Assembly: GCA_963700895.1 (NCBI GenBank) | Contig: CAVOZI010000018.1 | Location: 54,400 to 118,399, forward strand | From: Anderseniella sp963700895 | Lineage (GTDB): Bacteria; Pseudomonadota; Alphaproteobacteria; Rhizobiales; Aestuariivirgaceae | DNA length: 64,000 nt | Reading direction: 5' to 3' | Shown here: positions 37,291 to 46,530 of the stretch, piece by piece | How the letters are laid out: every line of letters starts with the position of its first letter | How positions within the stretch are numbered: position 1 is the stretch's first letter | Position numbers and translations under genes: made by a program | Notes under the pieces: generated by a model | What the model saw: only the letters and a program-made list of their open reading frames with translations | The model's database searches: none | Told to the model about the DNA's origin: nothing

Positions 37291-38488
37291 ATGCACCAGG
37301 CAGGCCGCCATTTCCTGCAGATTCCGGGTCCGTCCAACGTGCCGGACCGGATCCTGCGCGCGATGGATTATCCGACCATCGACCATCGCGGGCCGAAGTT
37401 CGGCAAGATCGGCGCCAAGTGCCTCGACGGCATGAAGACGATCTTCAAGACCAAAAGCCACGTCATCATCTACCCGGCGTCGGGCACCGGCGCGTGGGAG
37501 GCCGCACTGGTCAACACGCTGTCGCCAGGCGACAAGATCCTGATGTGCGAGACCGGCCATTTCGCCTCGCTGTGGTGCAAGCTTGCCCGCCGGCTGGGGC
37601 TGGAACCAATCCTCATCGAGACCGACTGGCGGCGCGGCGCACTGCCCGACAAGATCGGCGAGGCGCTCGATGCCGACAAGAACCACAAGATCAAGGCGGT
37701 TTGCGTCGTCCACAACGAAACCTCGACGGGTGCGACCTCGCGCATCAACGACGTGCGCAAGGCGATGGACGCAGCCAGCCATCCCGCACTGCTTGATGGT
37801 CGACACCATCTCGTCGCTGGCCTCCATCGACTACCGGCATGACGAGTGGGGCGTGGACGTGACCGTGTCCGGCTCGCAGAAGGGGCTGATGCTGCCGCCG
37901 GGCCTGTCGTTCAACGCCATCTCGGAAAAGGCCATCGAGGCCTCGAAGACCGCCACGCTGCCCAGGTCCTACTGGGCCTGGGACGAGATGATGGGGCCGA
38001 ACCAGACCGGCTACTTCCCCTACACGCCCGCCACCAACCTGCTCTACGGCCTGGCCGAAGCCATCGACATGCTGCACGAGGAAGGCCTCGACAACGTGTT
38101 CACCCGCCACAAGCGCCATTCGGAAGCAACCCGGCGCGCGGTGCAGGCGTGGGGGCTGGAAGTGCTGTGCAACGAGCCGCGCGACTATTCGCACGTGCTG
38201 ACCGCGGTGATGCTGCCCGATGGTCACAATGCCGATGAGTTCCGCGCCACGGTGCTCAAGCATTTCGACATGTCGCTGGGCAACGGGCTGGCAAAACTGG
38301 CGGGACGGGTGTTCCGCATCGGTCACCTGGGCGACTTTAACGACCTCATGCTCATGGGTACCCTGTCAGGCGTCGAAATGGGGCTTGCAGTGGCCGGCGT
38401 GCCGCACCAGACGGGCGGCGCGCAGCGCGCAATGGATTATCTGAAGGCTTCGGCGGCGGGTGAAAGCAGCGCCGTTGCGGCCGAATAA
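37291..38488 (+). pseudogene. Class V aminotransferase, serine-glyoxylate type, one frameshift
   Basis: PLP enzyme of about 398 residues. Starts GRHFLQIPGPSNVPDRILRA after GGAAGG. YPASGTGAWEAALVNTLSPG is the cofactor-phosphate region and SGSQKGLMLPPGLSFNA holds the PLP Lys. It ends with GRVFRIGHLGDFNDLMLMGT. Near 37793 an extra T (CTGCTTGATGG) breaks the frame; removing it gives HPALLMVDTISSLASIDY. Relatives use serine, alanine or aspartate with glyoxylate or another keto acid. GlcDEF elsewhere in the window makes glyoxylate. It heads a rightward operon with the TRAP genes. Confidence 0.88.
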
Positions 38489-38524
38489 AGAGTGAAACTG
38501 CTTCATATTCTGGGAGGAATATTC

Positions 38525-39508
38525 ATGAAAAACCTTATCAAGGCGCTCGCCTTTTCCGCAGCACTGACCGCCATGGCCACCGCCGCCCAGGCGGAAAAGC
38601 TGATCCTCAAGTTCGGCCACGTCGGCAACCCCGGCTCGCTGTTCGCCGCTTCCGCCGAAGAGTTCGCCAAGCGCGCCAACGAAAAGCTCGGCGACAAGGC
38701 CGAGGTGCAGGTGTTCGGCTCATCGCAGCTCGGCAATGACCGCGAACTGCTGCAGAAGCTGAAGCTGGGCCAGGTGCAGTTTGCCCTGCCGTCGTCGGTG
38801 ATGTCGTCGATCTCGCCGGAGTTCGGCGTGTTCGAAATGCCGTACATCATCAAGGACCGGGACCACATGAAGCGGGTCGAGGCCGAGATGGGCGACATGT
38901 TCCAGAAGGCCGCGCAGTCGAAGGGCTACCGCATCCTGGCCTACTGGGAAAACGGCTTCCGCCACATCACCAACAACACCCGCCCGATCAACAAGCCGGA
39001 AGACCTGGCTGGCCTCAAGCTGCGCACGCCGAAGGGCGAGTGGCGGGTGAAGATGTTCCAGTTGTACGGCGCCAACCCGACGCCGATGGCATTTTCCGAC
39101 GTGTTCACCGCGCTGCAAACCGGCGTGATGGACGGTCAGGAAAACCCCTATACGCAGATCTGGTCGGCCAAGTTCCAGGAAGTGCAGAAGTACCTGTCGA
39201 TCACCGGCCACGTCTACACCCCGGCCTATGTGCTGGTGTCGGACCCGGAGTTCGCCAAGCTGCCGGAAGACGTTCAGAAGACGCTGACGGAAGTGGCCCA
39301 GGAAACCCAGGCCTTCGTGTACGAGACAGCCGCCAAGATGGACGAAGACCTGCTGGGCAAGCTGAAGGCGGGCGGCATCGAAGTCAACGAGGCCGACAAG
39401 GAAGCCTTCATCAAGGCCTCGCAGCCGGTGTATGACGAGTTCGGCGCATCGGTCGAGGGCGGCAAGGAACTCACCGACAAGGTGCTGTCGCTGGGCTCCA
39501 GTTCCTGA
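38525..39508 (+). CDS. dctP: TRAP transporter periplasmic binding protein
   Basis: DctP-family solute receptor of 327 residues, with a signal peptide cleaved after ATAAQA-EK. Family motifs: KFGHVGNPGSLFAASAEEFA at the mature start and PINKPEDLAGLKLRTPKGEW with the carboxylate-binding Arg in the middle. VFTALQTGVMDGQENPYTQI follows. GGAGGA precedes the ATG at 38525. It binds an organic acid in the periplasm for the DctQM permease that follows. The neighbourhood suggests a C3-C4 or sulfonated acid. The frame is intact. Confidence 0.95.
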   Translation: MKNLIKALAFSAALTAMATAAQAEKLILKFGHVGNPGSLFAASAEEFAKRANEKLGDKAEVQVFGSSQLGNDRELLQKLKLGQVQFALPSSVMSSISPEFGVFEMPYIIKDRDHMKRVEAEMGDMFQKAAQSKGYRILAYWENGFRHITNNTRPINKPEDLAGLKLRTPKGEWRVKMFQLYGANPTPMAFSDVFTALQTGVMDGQENPYTQIWSAKFQEVQKYLSITGHVYTPAYVLVSDPEFAKLPEDVQKTLTEVAQETQAFVYETAAKMDEDLLGKLKAGGIEVNEADKEAFIKASQPVYDEFGASVEGGKELTDKVLSLGSSS

Positions 39509-39531
39509 CGTCCCATTTGCCTGCATTTCAC

Positions 39532-39555
39532 AGGGGCAGCCTGCGGGCTGCTCCT
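39532..39555 (+). promoter_or_regulatory. Stem-loop between dctP and dctQ
   Basis: A ten-pair stem (AGGGGCAGCC with GGCTGCTCCT, one G-T pair, loop TGCG) without a T tract follows the dctP stop. Such hairpins commonly protect the binding-protein mRNA and lower expression of the membrane genes. The role is inferred. Confidence 0.5.
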
Positions 39556-39656
39556 GACCTCCCTGATGAGGACTGGCGGCATGGTCTGCCGACGCTAAAT
39601 GCTGCCGGTCTTCATTGGAGCCACTTCATCACACTCTGCAAAGGGCTTGACCACCC

Positions 39657-40148
39657 ATGACCGGCACCCTGGGCCGCGGGCTTGGCCGCACGCTTGAATG
39701 GATCCTGATCACCTTGATGGTGGGGCTGACGACACTGGTCGTCGTTGCCGTCATCTTCCGCAAGTCCGGCGCCTCGCTGTCATTCTACGACGAGGTAGCC
39801 TCTGTCATGCTGGCCTGGATCACTTACTACGGAGCCGCCCTTGCCGCGCTGAGGCGCAAGCATATCGGCTTCGACGCCGTACTGATCTCGATTCCGATGC
39901 CGGTACGCATGTGGTTCGTTGCACTTGGCGAGGTTCTGGTGATCGCTTTCTTCATCCTGCTGGCGTGGGCCGGGTTCAGGGTACTGGAAGTGCTGGAAGG
40001 TGAGAGCCTGGTCAGCCTCACCTGGGTGCCGGTTCAGTTGACCCAATCCGTCATCCCCATTGGTGCGATCCTGTTCATCGTTGCCGAACTGGTAAGCCTG
40101 CCGGCCTACTGGCGCCAGATCGCCGCCGGCCAGTCATCAGATCACTAG
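39657..40148 (+). CDS. dctQ: TRAP transporter small permease subunit
   Basis: 163 residues with four hydrophobic segments, the DctQ pattern. The conserved SFYDEVASVMLAWITYYGAA and LAALRRKHIGFDAVL lie in the first half. It pairs with DctM in the inner membrane. It starts 148 bases after dctP and ends 12 bases before dctM. Confidence 0.92.
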   Translation: MTGTLGRGLGRTLEWILITLMVGLTTLVVVAVIFRKSGASLSFYDEVASVMLAWITYYGAALAALRRKHIGFDAVLISIPMPVRMWFVALGEVLVIAFFILLAWAGFRVLEVLEGESLVSLTWVPVQLTQSVIPIGAILFIVAELVSLPAYWRQIAAGQSSDH

Positions 40149-40160
40149 GAGCGCGCGCGC

Positions 40161-41444
40161 ATGGTTCTCCTCACCATCTTCATCATCCTCGTCGCGCTGA
40201 TCTGCATCAACGTGCCGATTGCCGTGGCGCTGGCCATTGCCGGCGTCGTCGGCCTGCTGATGACCGAAGGCCCCAATTCGCTGGTTACCGTCGCGCTCGA
40301 CATGTACGACGGTTCCACCAAGTTCTCGCTGATCGCCATCCCGATGTTCGTGCTGGCCGGCGCCATCATGAACGCGTCCGGCATCACCAAGCGGCTGATC
40401 AACTTCATCTCCGCGCTGATCGGCTTCGTACGCGGCGGTCTTGCCATGGTGAATATCGGCGTATCGCTGTTCTTCGCCGAAATCTCGGGCTCGGCGGTGG
40501 CGGACGTGGCCGCGATGGGCTCGATCATGATCCCGGAAATGAAGAAGCGCGGCTACACAGCGCCCTTCGCCGCCGCCGTCACGTCGTCCTCGGCGTCGCT
40601 TGCCGTCATCATCCCGCCGTCGATCCCGATGATCCTGTACGCCGCCTCGGCGGATACCTCCGTCGAGCAGCTGTTCGTGGCCGGCTTCGTGCCAGGCTTC
40701 CTGGGCGGGTTCGGCCTGATGCTGGTGGCCTACATCTTTGCCCGCAAGTACAACTTCCCCGTCGAGGAAGCCTTCAACCTGAAGCGGGTGCGTGAGACCT
40801 TCATCGACGCGCTGCCGACCTTCCTGCTGCCGGTCATCATCCTGGGCGGCATCTTCGGCGGTTTCGTTACCGCCACCGAGGCCGCAGGCCTTGCCGTGCT
40901 GGTCTCCATTGGCATCGGCGTCTGGTACCGCGAAACCAACCTGAAGGAACTCTACAACGCCATGCTCGACGGCGGCATGCAGACTGCCGTCGTGATGGTG
41001 CTGGTGGCAGCCTCGGTCGTTGTCGGCGGCTTCCTGACCCGGGCGCAGGTACCGCAGGAAATCGCTGCCCAGATGCTGGAGTTTACCAGCAACAAGTACG
41101 TCATCCTGCTCATTCTCAACATCTTCTTCCTGATCATCGGCTTCTTCCTCCATTCAGCCGCGGCCATCATCCTGGTGGTGCCGATCGTCATCCCGCTGAT
41201 CGTGCAGGCCGGCATCGATCCCGTCCACTTCGGGCTGGTGGTGACGCTGAACCTGGCCATCGGCCAGCAGACGCCGCCGGTCGCATCGGTGCTGATCACT
41301 GCCTGCTCCATTGCCAAGGCCAACATCTGGGACGTGACCCGCGTCAACATCTGGTTCATCCTGGTGCTGCTCACGGTGCTGTTGATGTGCACCTACATTC
41401 CGGCCATACCGATGTTCCTCGTCGAGTATTTCTACAGGAGCTAG
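40161..41444 (+). CDS. dctM: TRAP transporter large permease subunit
   Basis: 427-residue DctM with about twelve membrane segments, performing sodium-coupled import of the acid captured by DctP. Conserved stretches: MFVLAGAIMNASGITKRLIN, ISGSAVADVAAMGSIMIPEM and SSASLAVIIPPSIPMILYAA, which form the ion and substrate cavity in the family. The end shows LNLAIGQQTPPVASVL. It is followed after 10 bases by the enoyl-CoA hydratase gene, so uptake and CoA-dependent steps are probably expressed together. Confidence 0.95.
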   Translation: MVLLTIFIILVALICINVPIAVALAIAGVVGLLMTEGPNSLVTVALDMYDGSTKFSLIAIPMFVLAGAIMNASGITKRLINFISALIGFVRGGLAMVNIGVSLFFAEISGSAVADVAAMGSIMIPEMKKRGYTAPFAAAVTSSSASLAVIIPPSIPMILYAASADTSVEQLFVAGFVPGFLGGFGLMLVAYIFARKYNFPVEEAFNLKRVRETFIDALPTFLLPVIILGGIFGGFVTATEAAGLAVLVSIGIGVWYRETNLKELYNAMLDGGMQTAVVMVLVAASVVVGGFLTRAQVPQEIAAQMLEFTSNKYVILLILNIFFLIIGFFLHSAAAIILVVPIVIPLIVQAGIDPVHFGLVVTLNLAIGQQTPPVASVLITACSIAKANIWDVTRVNIWFILVLLTVLLMCTYIPAIPMFLVEYFYRS

Positions 41445-41454
41445 GCAACCCCAA

Positions 41455-42237
41455 ATGAGTGACACTGAAGACCTTCTCTGGCACCAGCAAGACGGCATCG
41501 GCATTATTACGCTCAACCGTCCGCAGGCGCGCAATGCGCTGACCTTCGCCATGTACGCCAAACTGCGCGAGATCTGCGAAAGCGTCGATGCGGACGGGCC
41601 TTTGCGCGCCATCGTCATCACCGGGGCCGGTGAGAAGGCATTTGCCGCCGGTACCGACATCTCTGCCTTCCGCGACTTCTCCGTGGCGCAGGACGCGCTG
41701 GACTATGAAGCCCGCATAGACATGGTGCTGGGTGCGCTCGAAGCCGTGCCGGTGCCGACCATTGCGGCCATTGCCGGCGCCTGCACCGGCGGCGGCGCCG
41801 CCATCGCCGCCACCTGCGACCTGCGCATCGGCGCCCGTGACATGCGCTTCGGCTTCCCGATCGCGCGCACCCTGGGCAACTGCCTGTCGAACACCAACCT
41901 GGCCCGGCTGTCGGCCATCATCGGGCCGCACCGGGTGAAGGATATCCTGTTCACCGCGCGGCTGATCGAGGCCAACGAGGCGTTGGCGCTGGGGCTGGTG
42001 TCGGAGCTGCACGACGACAAGGAAGCCGTATACGTGCGGGCGCTGCAGATAGCCGAAACGCTCAAAGGTCATGCACCGCTGACCATGCGCGCCACCAAGG
42101 AGGCGCTGCGGCGGCTGCGCGTCGGCGAGCGCGACAATGACAAGGACCTGATCGTCCAGTGCTACATGTCGGAGGACTTCCGCGAAGGCATGGAGGCGTT
42201 CCTCGCCAAGCGCACGCCGGACTGGAAGGGGCGCTAG
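41455..42237 (+). CDS. Enoyl-CoA hydratase/isomerase family protein
   Basis: Crotonase-fold enzyme of 260 residues. The oxyanion-hole parts are GEKAFAAGTDISAFRDF and IAAIAGACTGGGAAIAATCD. The second catalytic Glu of classic hydratases is not clearly present at its usual place (FGFPIARTLGNCLSNTNLAR). The reaction may therefore differ from simple hydration. It acts on an acyl-CoA, perhaps one made by the CoA-transferase that follows. It lies within the TRAP operon. Confidence 0.85.
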   Translation: MSDTEDLLWHQQDGIGIITLNRPQARNALTFAMYAKLREICESVDADGPLRAIVITGAGEKAFAAGTDISAFRDFSVAQDALDYEARIDMVLGALEAVPVPTIAAIAGACTGGGAAIAATCDLRIGARDMRFGFPIARTLGNCLSNTNLARLSAIIGPHRVKDILFTARLIEANEALALGLVSELHDDKEAVYVRALQIAETLKGHAPLTMRATKEALRRLRVGERDNDKDLIVQCYMSEDFREGMEAFLAKRTPDWKGR

Positions 42238-42243
42238 CACCCC

Positions 42244-43438
42244 ATGAGCAGCGTCCCCAACACCGGCCCGCTGAAGCGGCATGAAGGTGATCGAGCTCGC
42301 CCACATCATGGCAGGCCCCGTTGCCGGGCTGATGCTGGCCGACATGGGGGCGGACGTGATCAAGGTGGAGCGTCCGAACGGCGACGATACCCGCCGCTTC
42401 CTGCCGCCCGACATCAACGGCGAATCCGCCGCCTTCATGATGATGAACCGCAACAAGCGCGGCATCAAACTCGACCTCAAGACGCAGGCCGGAAAGCGCG
42501 CGCTCATCCGCCTCATCGAGCAGGCCGACTGCCTGATCGAGAACTACCGACATGACACCATGGAAAAGATGGGGCTGGGCTACGAGGAACTGAAGAAGAT
42601 CAACCCCGGCCTGATCTATTGCGAGATCTCGGGGTTCGGGCGCACCGGCCCGTACGCTGAGCGCGGCGGCTTCGACCTGATCGCGCAGGGCATGTCGGGA
42701 CTGATGTCGATCACCGGCGAGGGACCGGGCCGGCCACCGGTGAAGGTCGGCGCGCCGGTGACCGACATCACCGCCGGCATCCTCGGGGCCATGGGCTGCG
42801 CAGCGGCCTATGCCCACAAGCTGAAGACCGGCGAGGGCCAGCGGGTCGATACCTCGCTGTTCGAGGCGGGCATCACCCACACCTACTGGCAGTCGGCGAT
42901 CTGCTTCGCCACCGGCGTCGCACCGGGGCCGATGGGCTCGGCGCACCCGCTCAACGCGCCCTACGAGGCTTTCCAGACCGAGGACGGCTGGCTCAACCTG
43001 GGTGCGGCCAACCAGACCAACTGGGAGCGCATGCTCAAGGTCATCGGGGCTGAACAGCTGACACAGGACCCGCGCTTCGAGACCAACCGCACCCGCATGC
43101 AGAACCGGCAGGCGCTGGCCGATGCGCTGGCGCCCTACTTCGCGCCCCAGCCCACGCAGTACTGGCTGGACCGGCTGGAGGCCGCGGGCGTTCCGGCCGG
43201 ACCGGTGCTGTCCATCGACGAGATGCACACCGATCCGCAGACGCTGGCGCGCGACATGGCACCCGAGCTGGAACACCCGGTGGCGGGCAAGGTCCGCACC
43301 ATCGGCGCGCCGGTCAAGTTCCACTCCACGCCCGGTGGCGTGAAGCGGCCCGCGCCCACGCTGGGCCAGCACACGCAGGAGGTGCTGCGCGAGGCTGGTT
43401 TCTCGGCGGCAGAGATCGGCGAAATCACCGGCGGCTGA
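42244..43438 (+). pseudogene. CaiB/BaiF family (class III) CoA-transferase, one extra base near the start
   Basis: Transfers CoA between acyl-CoA and a free acid. Family signature LAHIMAGPVAGLMLADMGAD close to the N terminus, catalytic Asp region FDLIAQGMSGLMSITGEGPG, and AHPLNAPYEAFQTEDGWLN further on. From an ATG at 42281 the frame is complete. The true start is probably the ATG at 42244 (MSSVPNTGPL), six bases after the hydratase stop. Removing one A near 42273 joins it as LSGMKVIELAHIM. The length is then about 397 residues. Substrate unknown. Confidence 0.88.
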
Positions 43439-43541
43439 TCAGTTGGCACCAAATCCTCTTGCGACTGGCGCTAGCGGATGCGGCGGCGGTTGGCGCTATG
43501 CTAGGTTCAATCCCTGAACGCTTGCATGGAGAGCCCTGCCC

Positions 43542-44570
43542 ATGAACCTCGCCCGCTTTCCCCGGGTCCGCTTTGCCCATCTGCCAACGCCGCTTGAGCA
43601 CATGCCGCGCCTGTCGGCTGAACTCGGCGGACCCGAGATCTGGATCAAGCGCGACGACTGCACCGGCATGTCCACCGGCGGCAACAAGACCCGCAAGCTC
43701 GAATGGCTGATGGCGGAGGCCAAGGACCAGGGCGCCGACATCGTGCTGACGCAGGGCGCAACCCAGTCCAACCACGCCCGCCAGACCGCTGCGTTCGCGG
43801 CGCGCATGGGGATGGACTGCCACATCCTGCTGGAAGACCGCACCAAGAAGACCGATCACGACTACAACGACAGCGGCAACGTATTCCTCGACCACCTGCA
43901 CGGGGCAAGCGTCGAGCATTGCGCCGAGAACCCGGACATGAACGGCGAGATGGAGAAGGTGGCGGAGAAATTCCGCGCGCAAGGGCGCAACGCCTATACC
44001 ATCCCCGGCGGCGGCTCCAACCCGACCGGCGCGCTGGGCTATGTCAACTGCGCCATGGAGCTGATCAACCAGGCCAACGACATGGGCCTGAAGATCGATC
44101 ACCTGGTTCACGCCACCGGCTCGGCTGGTACGCAGGCGGGGCTCATCGCCGGGCTCAAGGGCATCAATGCCGGGGTGCCGCTGCTCGGCATCGGGGTGCG
44201 CGCGCCCAAGCCGAAGCAGGAAGAGAACGTGTTCAACCTGGCCGTGAAGACCTGCGACAAGCTCGGCATCCCAGGTGCCGTCAAGCGCGAGGACGTGGTG
44301 GCCAACTGCGATTATGTGGGCCAGGGCTATGGCTTTCCCGCACCCGACACCATCGAGGCGATCAAGCTGCTGGCGCGCACCGAGGCGATCCTGCTCGACC
44401 CCGTCTACTCGGGCAAAGGCATGGCCGGCCTCATCGACCTCATCCGCAAGGGCTTCTTCAAGAAGGGCGAGAATGTCGTTTTCCTGCACACCGGCGGCGC
44501 GGTCGGTCTGTTCGGCTACCTGAACGACTTCGACTTTTCCGGCGCTGCCTCGAAAAAGAAGGCTGCCTGA
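43542..44570 (+). CDS. cuyA: L-cysteate sulfo-lyase-like PLP enzyme
   Basis: 342-residue member of the ACC deaminase/D-cysteine desulfhydrase family. From memory of the family, the N terminus (NLARFPRVRFAHLPTPLEHM) and IWIKRDDCTGMSTGGNKTRK are closest to CuyA, which splits L-cysteate into pyruvate, ammonium and sulfite. The PLP Lys is about residue 49 in GGNKTRKLE. VLTQGATQSNHARQTAAFAA and YTIPGGGSNPTGALGYVNCA bind the cofactor and substrate carboxylate. D-cysteine desulfhydrase is the alternative. No sulfite dehydrogenase or exporter is adjacent. It is 104 bases after the CoA-transferase and precedes a DegT-type aminotransferase. Confidence 0.78.
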   Translation: MNLARFPRVRFAHLPTPLEHMPRLSAELGGPEIWIKRDDCTGMSTGGNKTRKLEWLMAEAKDQGADIVLTQGATQSNHARQTAAFAARMGMDCHILLEDRTKKTDHDYNDSGNVFLDHLHGASVEHCAENPDMNGEMEKVAEKFRAQGRNAYTIPGGGSNPTGALGYVNCAMELINQANDMGLKIDHLVHATGSAGTQAGLIAGLKGINAGVPLLGIGVRAPKPKQEENVFNLAVKTCDKLGIPGAVKREDVVANCDYVGQGYGFPAPDTIEAIKLLARTEAILLDPVYSGKGMAGLIDLIRKGFFKKGENVVFLHTGGAVGLFGYLNDFDFSGAASKKKAA

Positions 44571-44587
44571 CAGGGGCAAGGTGCATC

Positions 44588-45793
44588 ATGGCCGAGGTGT
44601 TCAAGGGCAGCTTTACACAGCAGGAGGCAATCCCCGCCGAGGCGATTGCCGCCGCCGTCGAGGTCATGCAATCAGGCCGGCTGCACCGTTACAACACCGC
44701 CCCCGGCGAGACCGCCCAGACCGCGCTGCTGGAGCAGGAGTTCGCCACGTGGCTAGGTGCGCCCTATTGCCTTGCCGTCACCTCCGGCGGCTATGCGCTG
44801 ACCACCGCACTTCGCGCCTTTGGCCTCAGGCCCGGCGAGCCGGTGCTGACCAACGGCTTCACACTGGCGCCGGTGCCCGGCGCCATTGCCGGGGCAGGCG
44901 GACGGCCGGTTCTGGTGGAGGTGACCGACGACCTGGTCATCGACCTCAATGACCTGGAGGCCAAGATCGCCTCGTCGGGCGCGCGGGTGCTGATGCTGTC
45001 GCACATGCGCGGCCACATCGTCGACATGGATGCGCTGATGGGCATCTGCAACGAGGCCGGGGTGGCGGTGATCGAGGATTGCGCCCACACGATGGGAGCC
45101 GCATGGAACGGCGTGAAGTCGGGCCGGCACGGGCTTGCCGCGTGCTATTCCACCCAGACCTACAAGCACATGAACTCGGGCGAAGGCGGCTTCCTCGTCT
45201 CGGCCGATGCAGACCTGATGGCGCGCGCCACCATCCTGTCCGGCTCGTACATGCTGTACGGCCGCCACATTGCAGCGCCGCCGGAAGAGGCATTCAGAAA
45301 GGTGCGGCTGGAAACACCCAACTGCTCGGGCCGCATGGACAACCTGCGCGCCGCCATCCTGCGCCCGCAACTGAAATTGCTGGACGAGAACTGCGCCCGC
45401 TGGAATGAGCGATACGAGGCTGTGGCCCTGGAGCTTGCCAACGTGCCGGGCATCCGCCTGCCACAACGCCCGGCGCAAGAGCAATTCGTGGCCTCGTCGA
45501 TCCAGTTCAACCTGCCCGGCGCGAGCCAGGCGCAGATTGCGGCCTTCCTGAAAGCCACCGCCACCCGCGGCGTCGAACTGAAGTGGTTTGGCGCGGACGA
45601 GCCGATCGCCTTCACCTCGCGCCACAACTCGTGGGCCTATGCGGGCCGCCAGCACCTGCCGCAGACGGACCGGGTTCTGTCGACGCTGATGGACATGCGC
45701 CTGCCGCTGACCTTCTCGCTGCAGGATTGCAAGCTGATCGGCCAGATCATCCGCGAGTGCGCCATGGCGCTCAACGCCGGGGCCGCCGAATGA
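44588..45793 (+). CDS. DegT/DnrJ/EryC1-type aminotransferase
   Basis: 401-residue PLP enzyme. LAVTSGGYALTTALRAFGLR is the cofactor-phosphate helix, VIEDCAHTMGAAWNG holds the pyridine-binding Asp, and YSTQTYKHMNSGEGGF contains the Schiff-base Lys. Most relatives aminate keto-sugars. No sugar-nucleotide genes are near, so an amino-acid or keto-acid substrate is more likely here. Start at 44588 lies 18 bases after the cuyA-like stop with GGCAAGG before it. The stop overlaps the racemase start as ATGA. Confidence 0.85.
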   Translation: MAEVFKGSFTQQEAIPAEAIAAAVEVMQSGRLHRYNTAPGETAQTALLEQEFATWLGAPYCLAVTSGGYALTTALRAFGLRPGEPVLTNGFTLAPVPGAIAGAGGRPVLVEVTDDLVIDLNDLEAKIASSGARVLMLSHMRGHIVDMDALMGICNEAGVAVIEDCAHTMGAAWNGVKSGRHGLAACYSTQTYKHMNSGEGGFLVSADADLMARATILSGSYMLYGRHIAAPPEEAFRKVRLETPNCSGRMDNLRAAILRPQLKLLDENCARWNERYEAVALELANVPGIRLPQRPAQEQFVASSIQFNLPGASQAQIAAFLKATATRGVELKWFGADEPIAFTSRHNSWAYAGRQHLPQTDRVLSTLMDMRLPLTFSLQDCKLIGQIIRECAMALNAGAAE

Positions 45794-46494
45794 GCGTGGA
45801 CGGGCACAAGGTGGTCGGCATCATCGGCGGCATGGGGCCAGAAGCCACCGTCGACCTGATGCGCCGGGTCATTGCCGCCACGCCGGCAAACGATGACGGC
45901 GACCACGTTCACCTCATCGCCGACAACAACCCGAAGGTTCCATCGCGCATTGCAGCACTCATCGAAGGCCGCGCCGATGTGAACCCCTCCCCCGCCATCG
46001 TGGCCATGGGCCAGCGGCTCGAAGCCGCCGGCGCCGATGCGCTGGTGATCGCCTGCAACACCGCCCACTGGTATGCACCCGAGGTGCGCGCCGCCACCTC
46101 GGTGCCGCTGCTGGACATGATCGCCATGACCGCCGGCGCGCTGGCTGCGCGCGCCACCACGCACAAGCGCGTGGGGCTGCTGGCTTCAACGGCAGTGCAC
46201 AATATCGGGCTGTATGAGAAGGCGCTGGCAGCACGCGGGCTGGAAACAGTTTCGCCGCAGGATCAGGCACGGCTCATGGACATCATCAAGGCGGTGAAGC
46301 GCGGCGATACCGGCGAGGCGGTGCGAGCGGACTATTCCGCAATTGCCGGCAATCTCGCCGCAGACCGGGTGGATGTGCTGGCCGTTGCCTGCACCGAACT
46401 GTCGGTGCTGGCCGGCGCGCTGGATCCGGAGCTTCCGGTGGTCGATGCACTGGATGTGCTCACTGCCGCCATCATCGACTTCGCGACACACTGA
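45790..46494 (+). CDS. Aspartate/glutamate racemase family protein
   Basis: 234 residues. VVGIIGGMGPEATVDLMRRV is the typical start. The two catalytic Cys are in ADALVIACNTAHWYA (about residue 85) and DVLAVACTELSVLAG (about residue 195). The enzyme inverts the alpha carbon of an acidic amino acid without cofactor. Cysteate is an aspartate analogue, so a D/L-cysteate or aspartate role fits the neighbouring lyase, but this is inference. It is translationally coupled to the DegT-type gene. Confidence 0.88.
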   Translation: MSVDGHKVVGIIGGMGPEATVDLMRRVIAATPANDDGDHVHLIADNNPKVPSRIAALIEGRADVNPSPAIVAMGQRLEAAGADALVIACNTAHWYAPEVRAATSVPLLDMIAMTAGALAARATTHKRVGLLASTAVHNIGLYEKALAARGLETVSPQDQARLMDIIKAVKRGDTGEAVRADYSAIAGNLAADRVDVLAVACTELSVLAGALDPELPVVDALDVLTAAIIDFATH

Positions 46495-46530
46495 CAAGAC
46501 AACCCCATCCGTCACAGGGAGAACAGCCCC

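Noticed and set aside
43703..44587. Long upstream extension of the DegT-type aminotransferase frame
   Set aside because: It overlaps the cuyA-like gene in another frame; the ATG at 44588 has a ribosome-binding site and the conserved N terminus.
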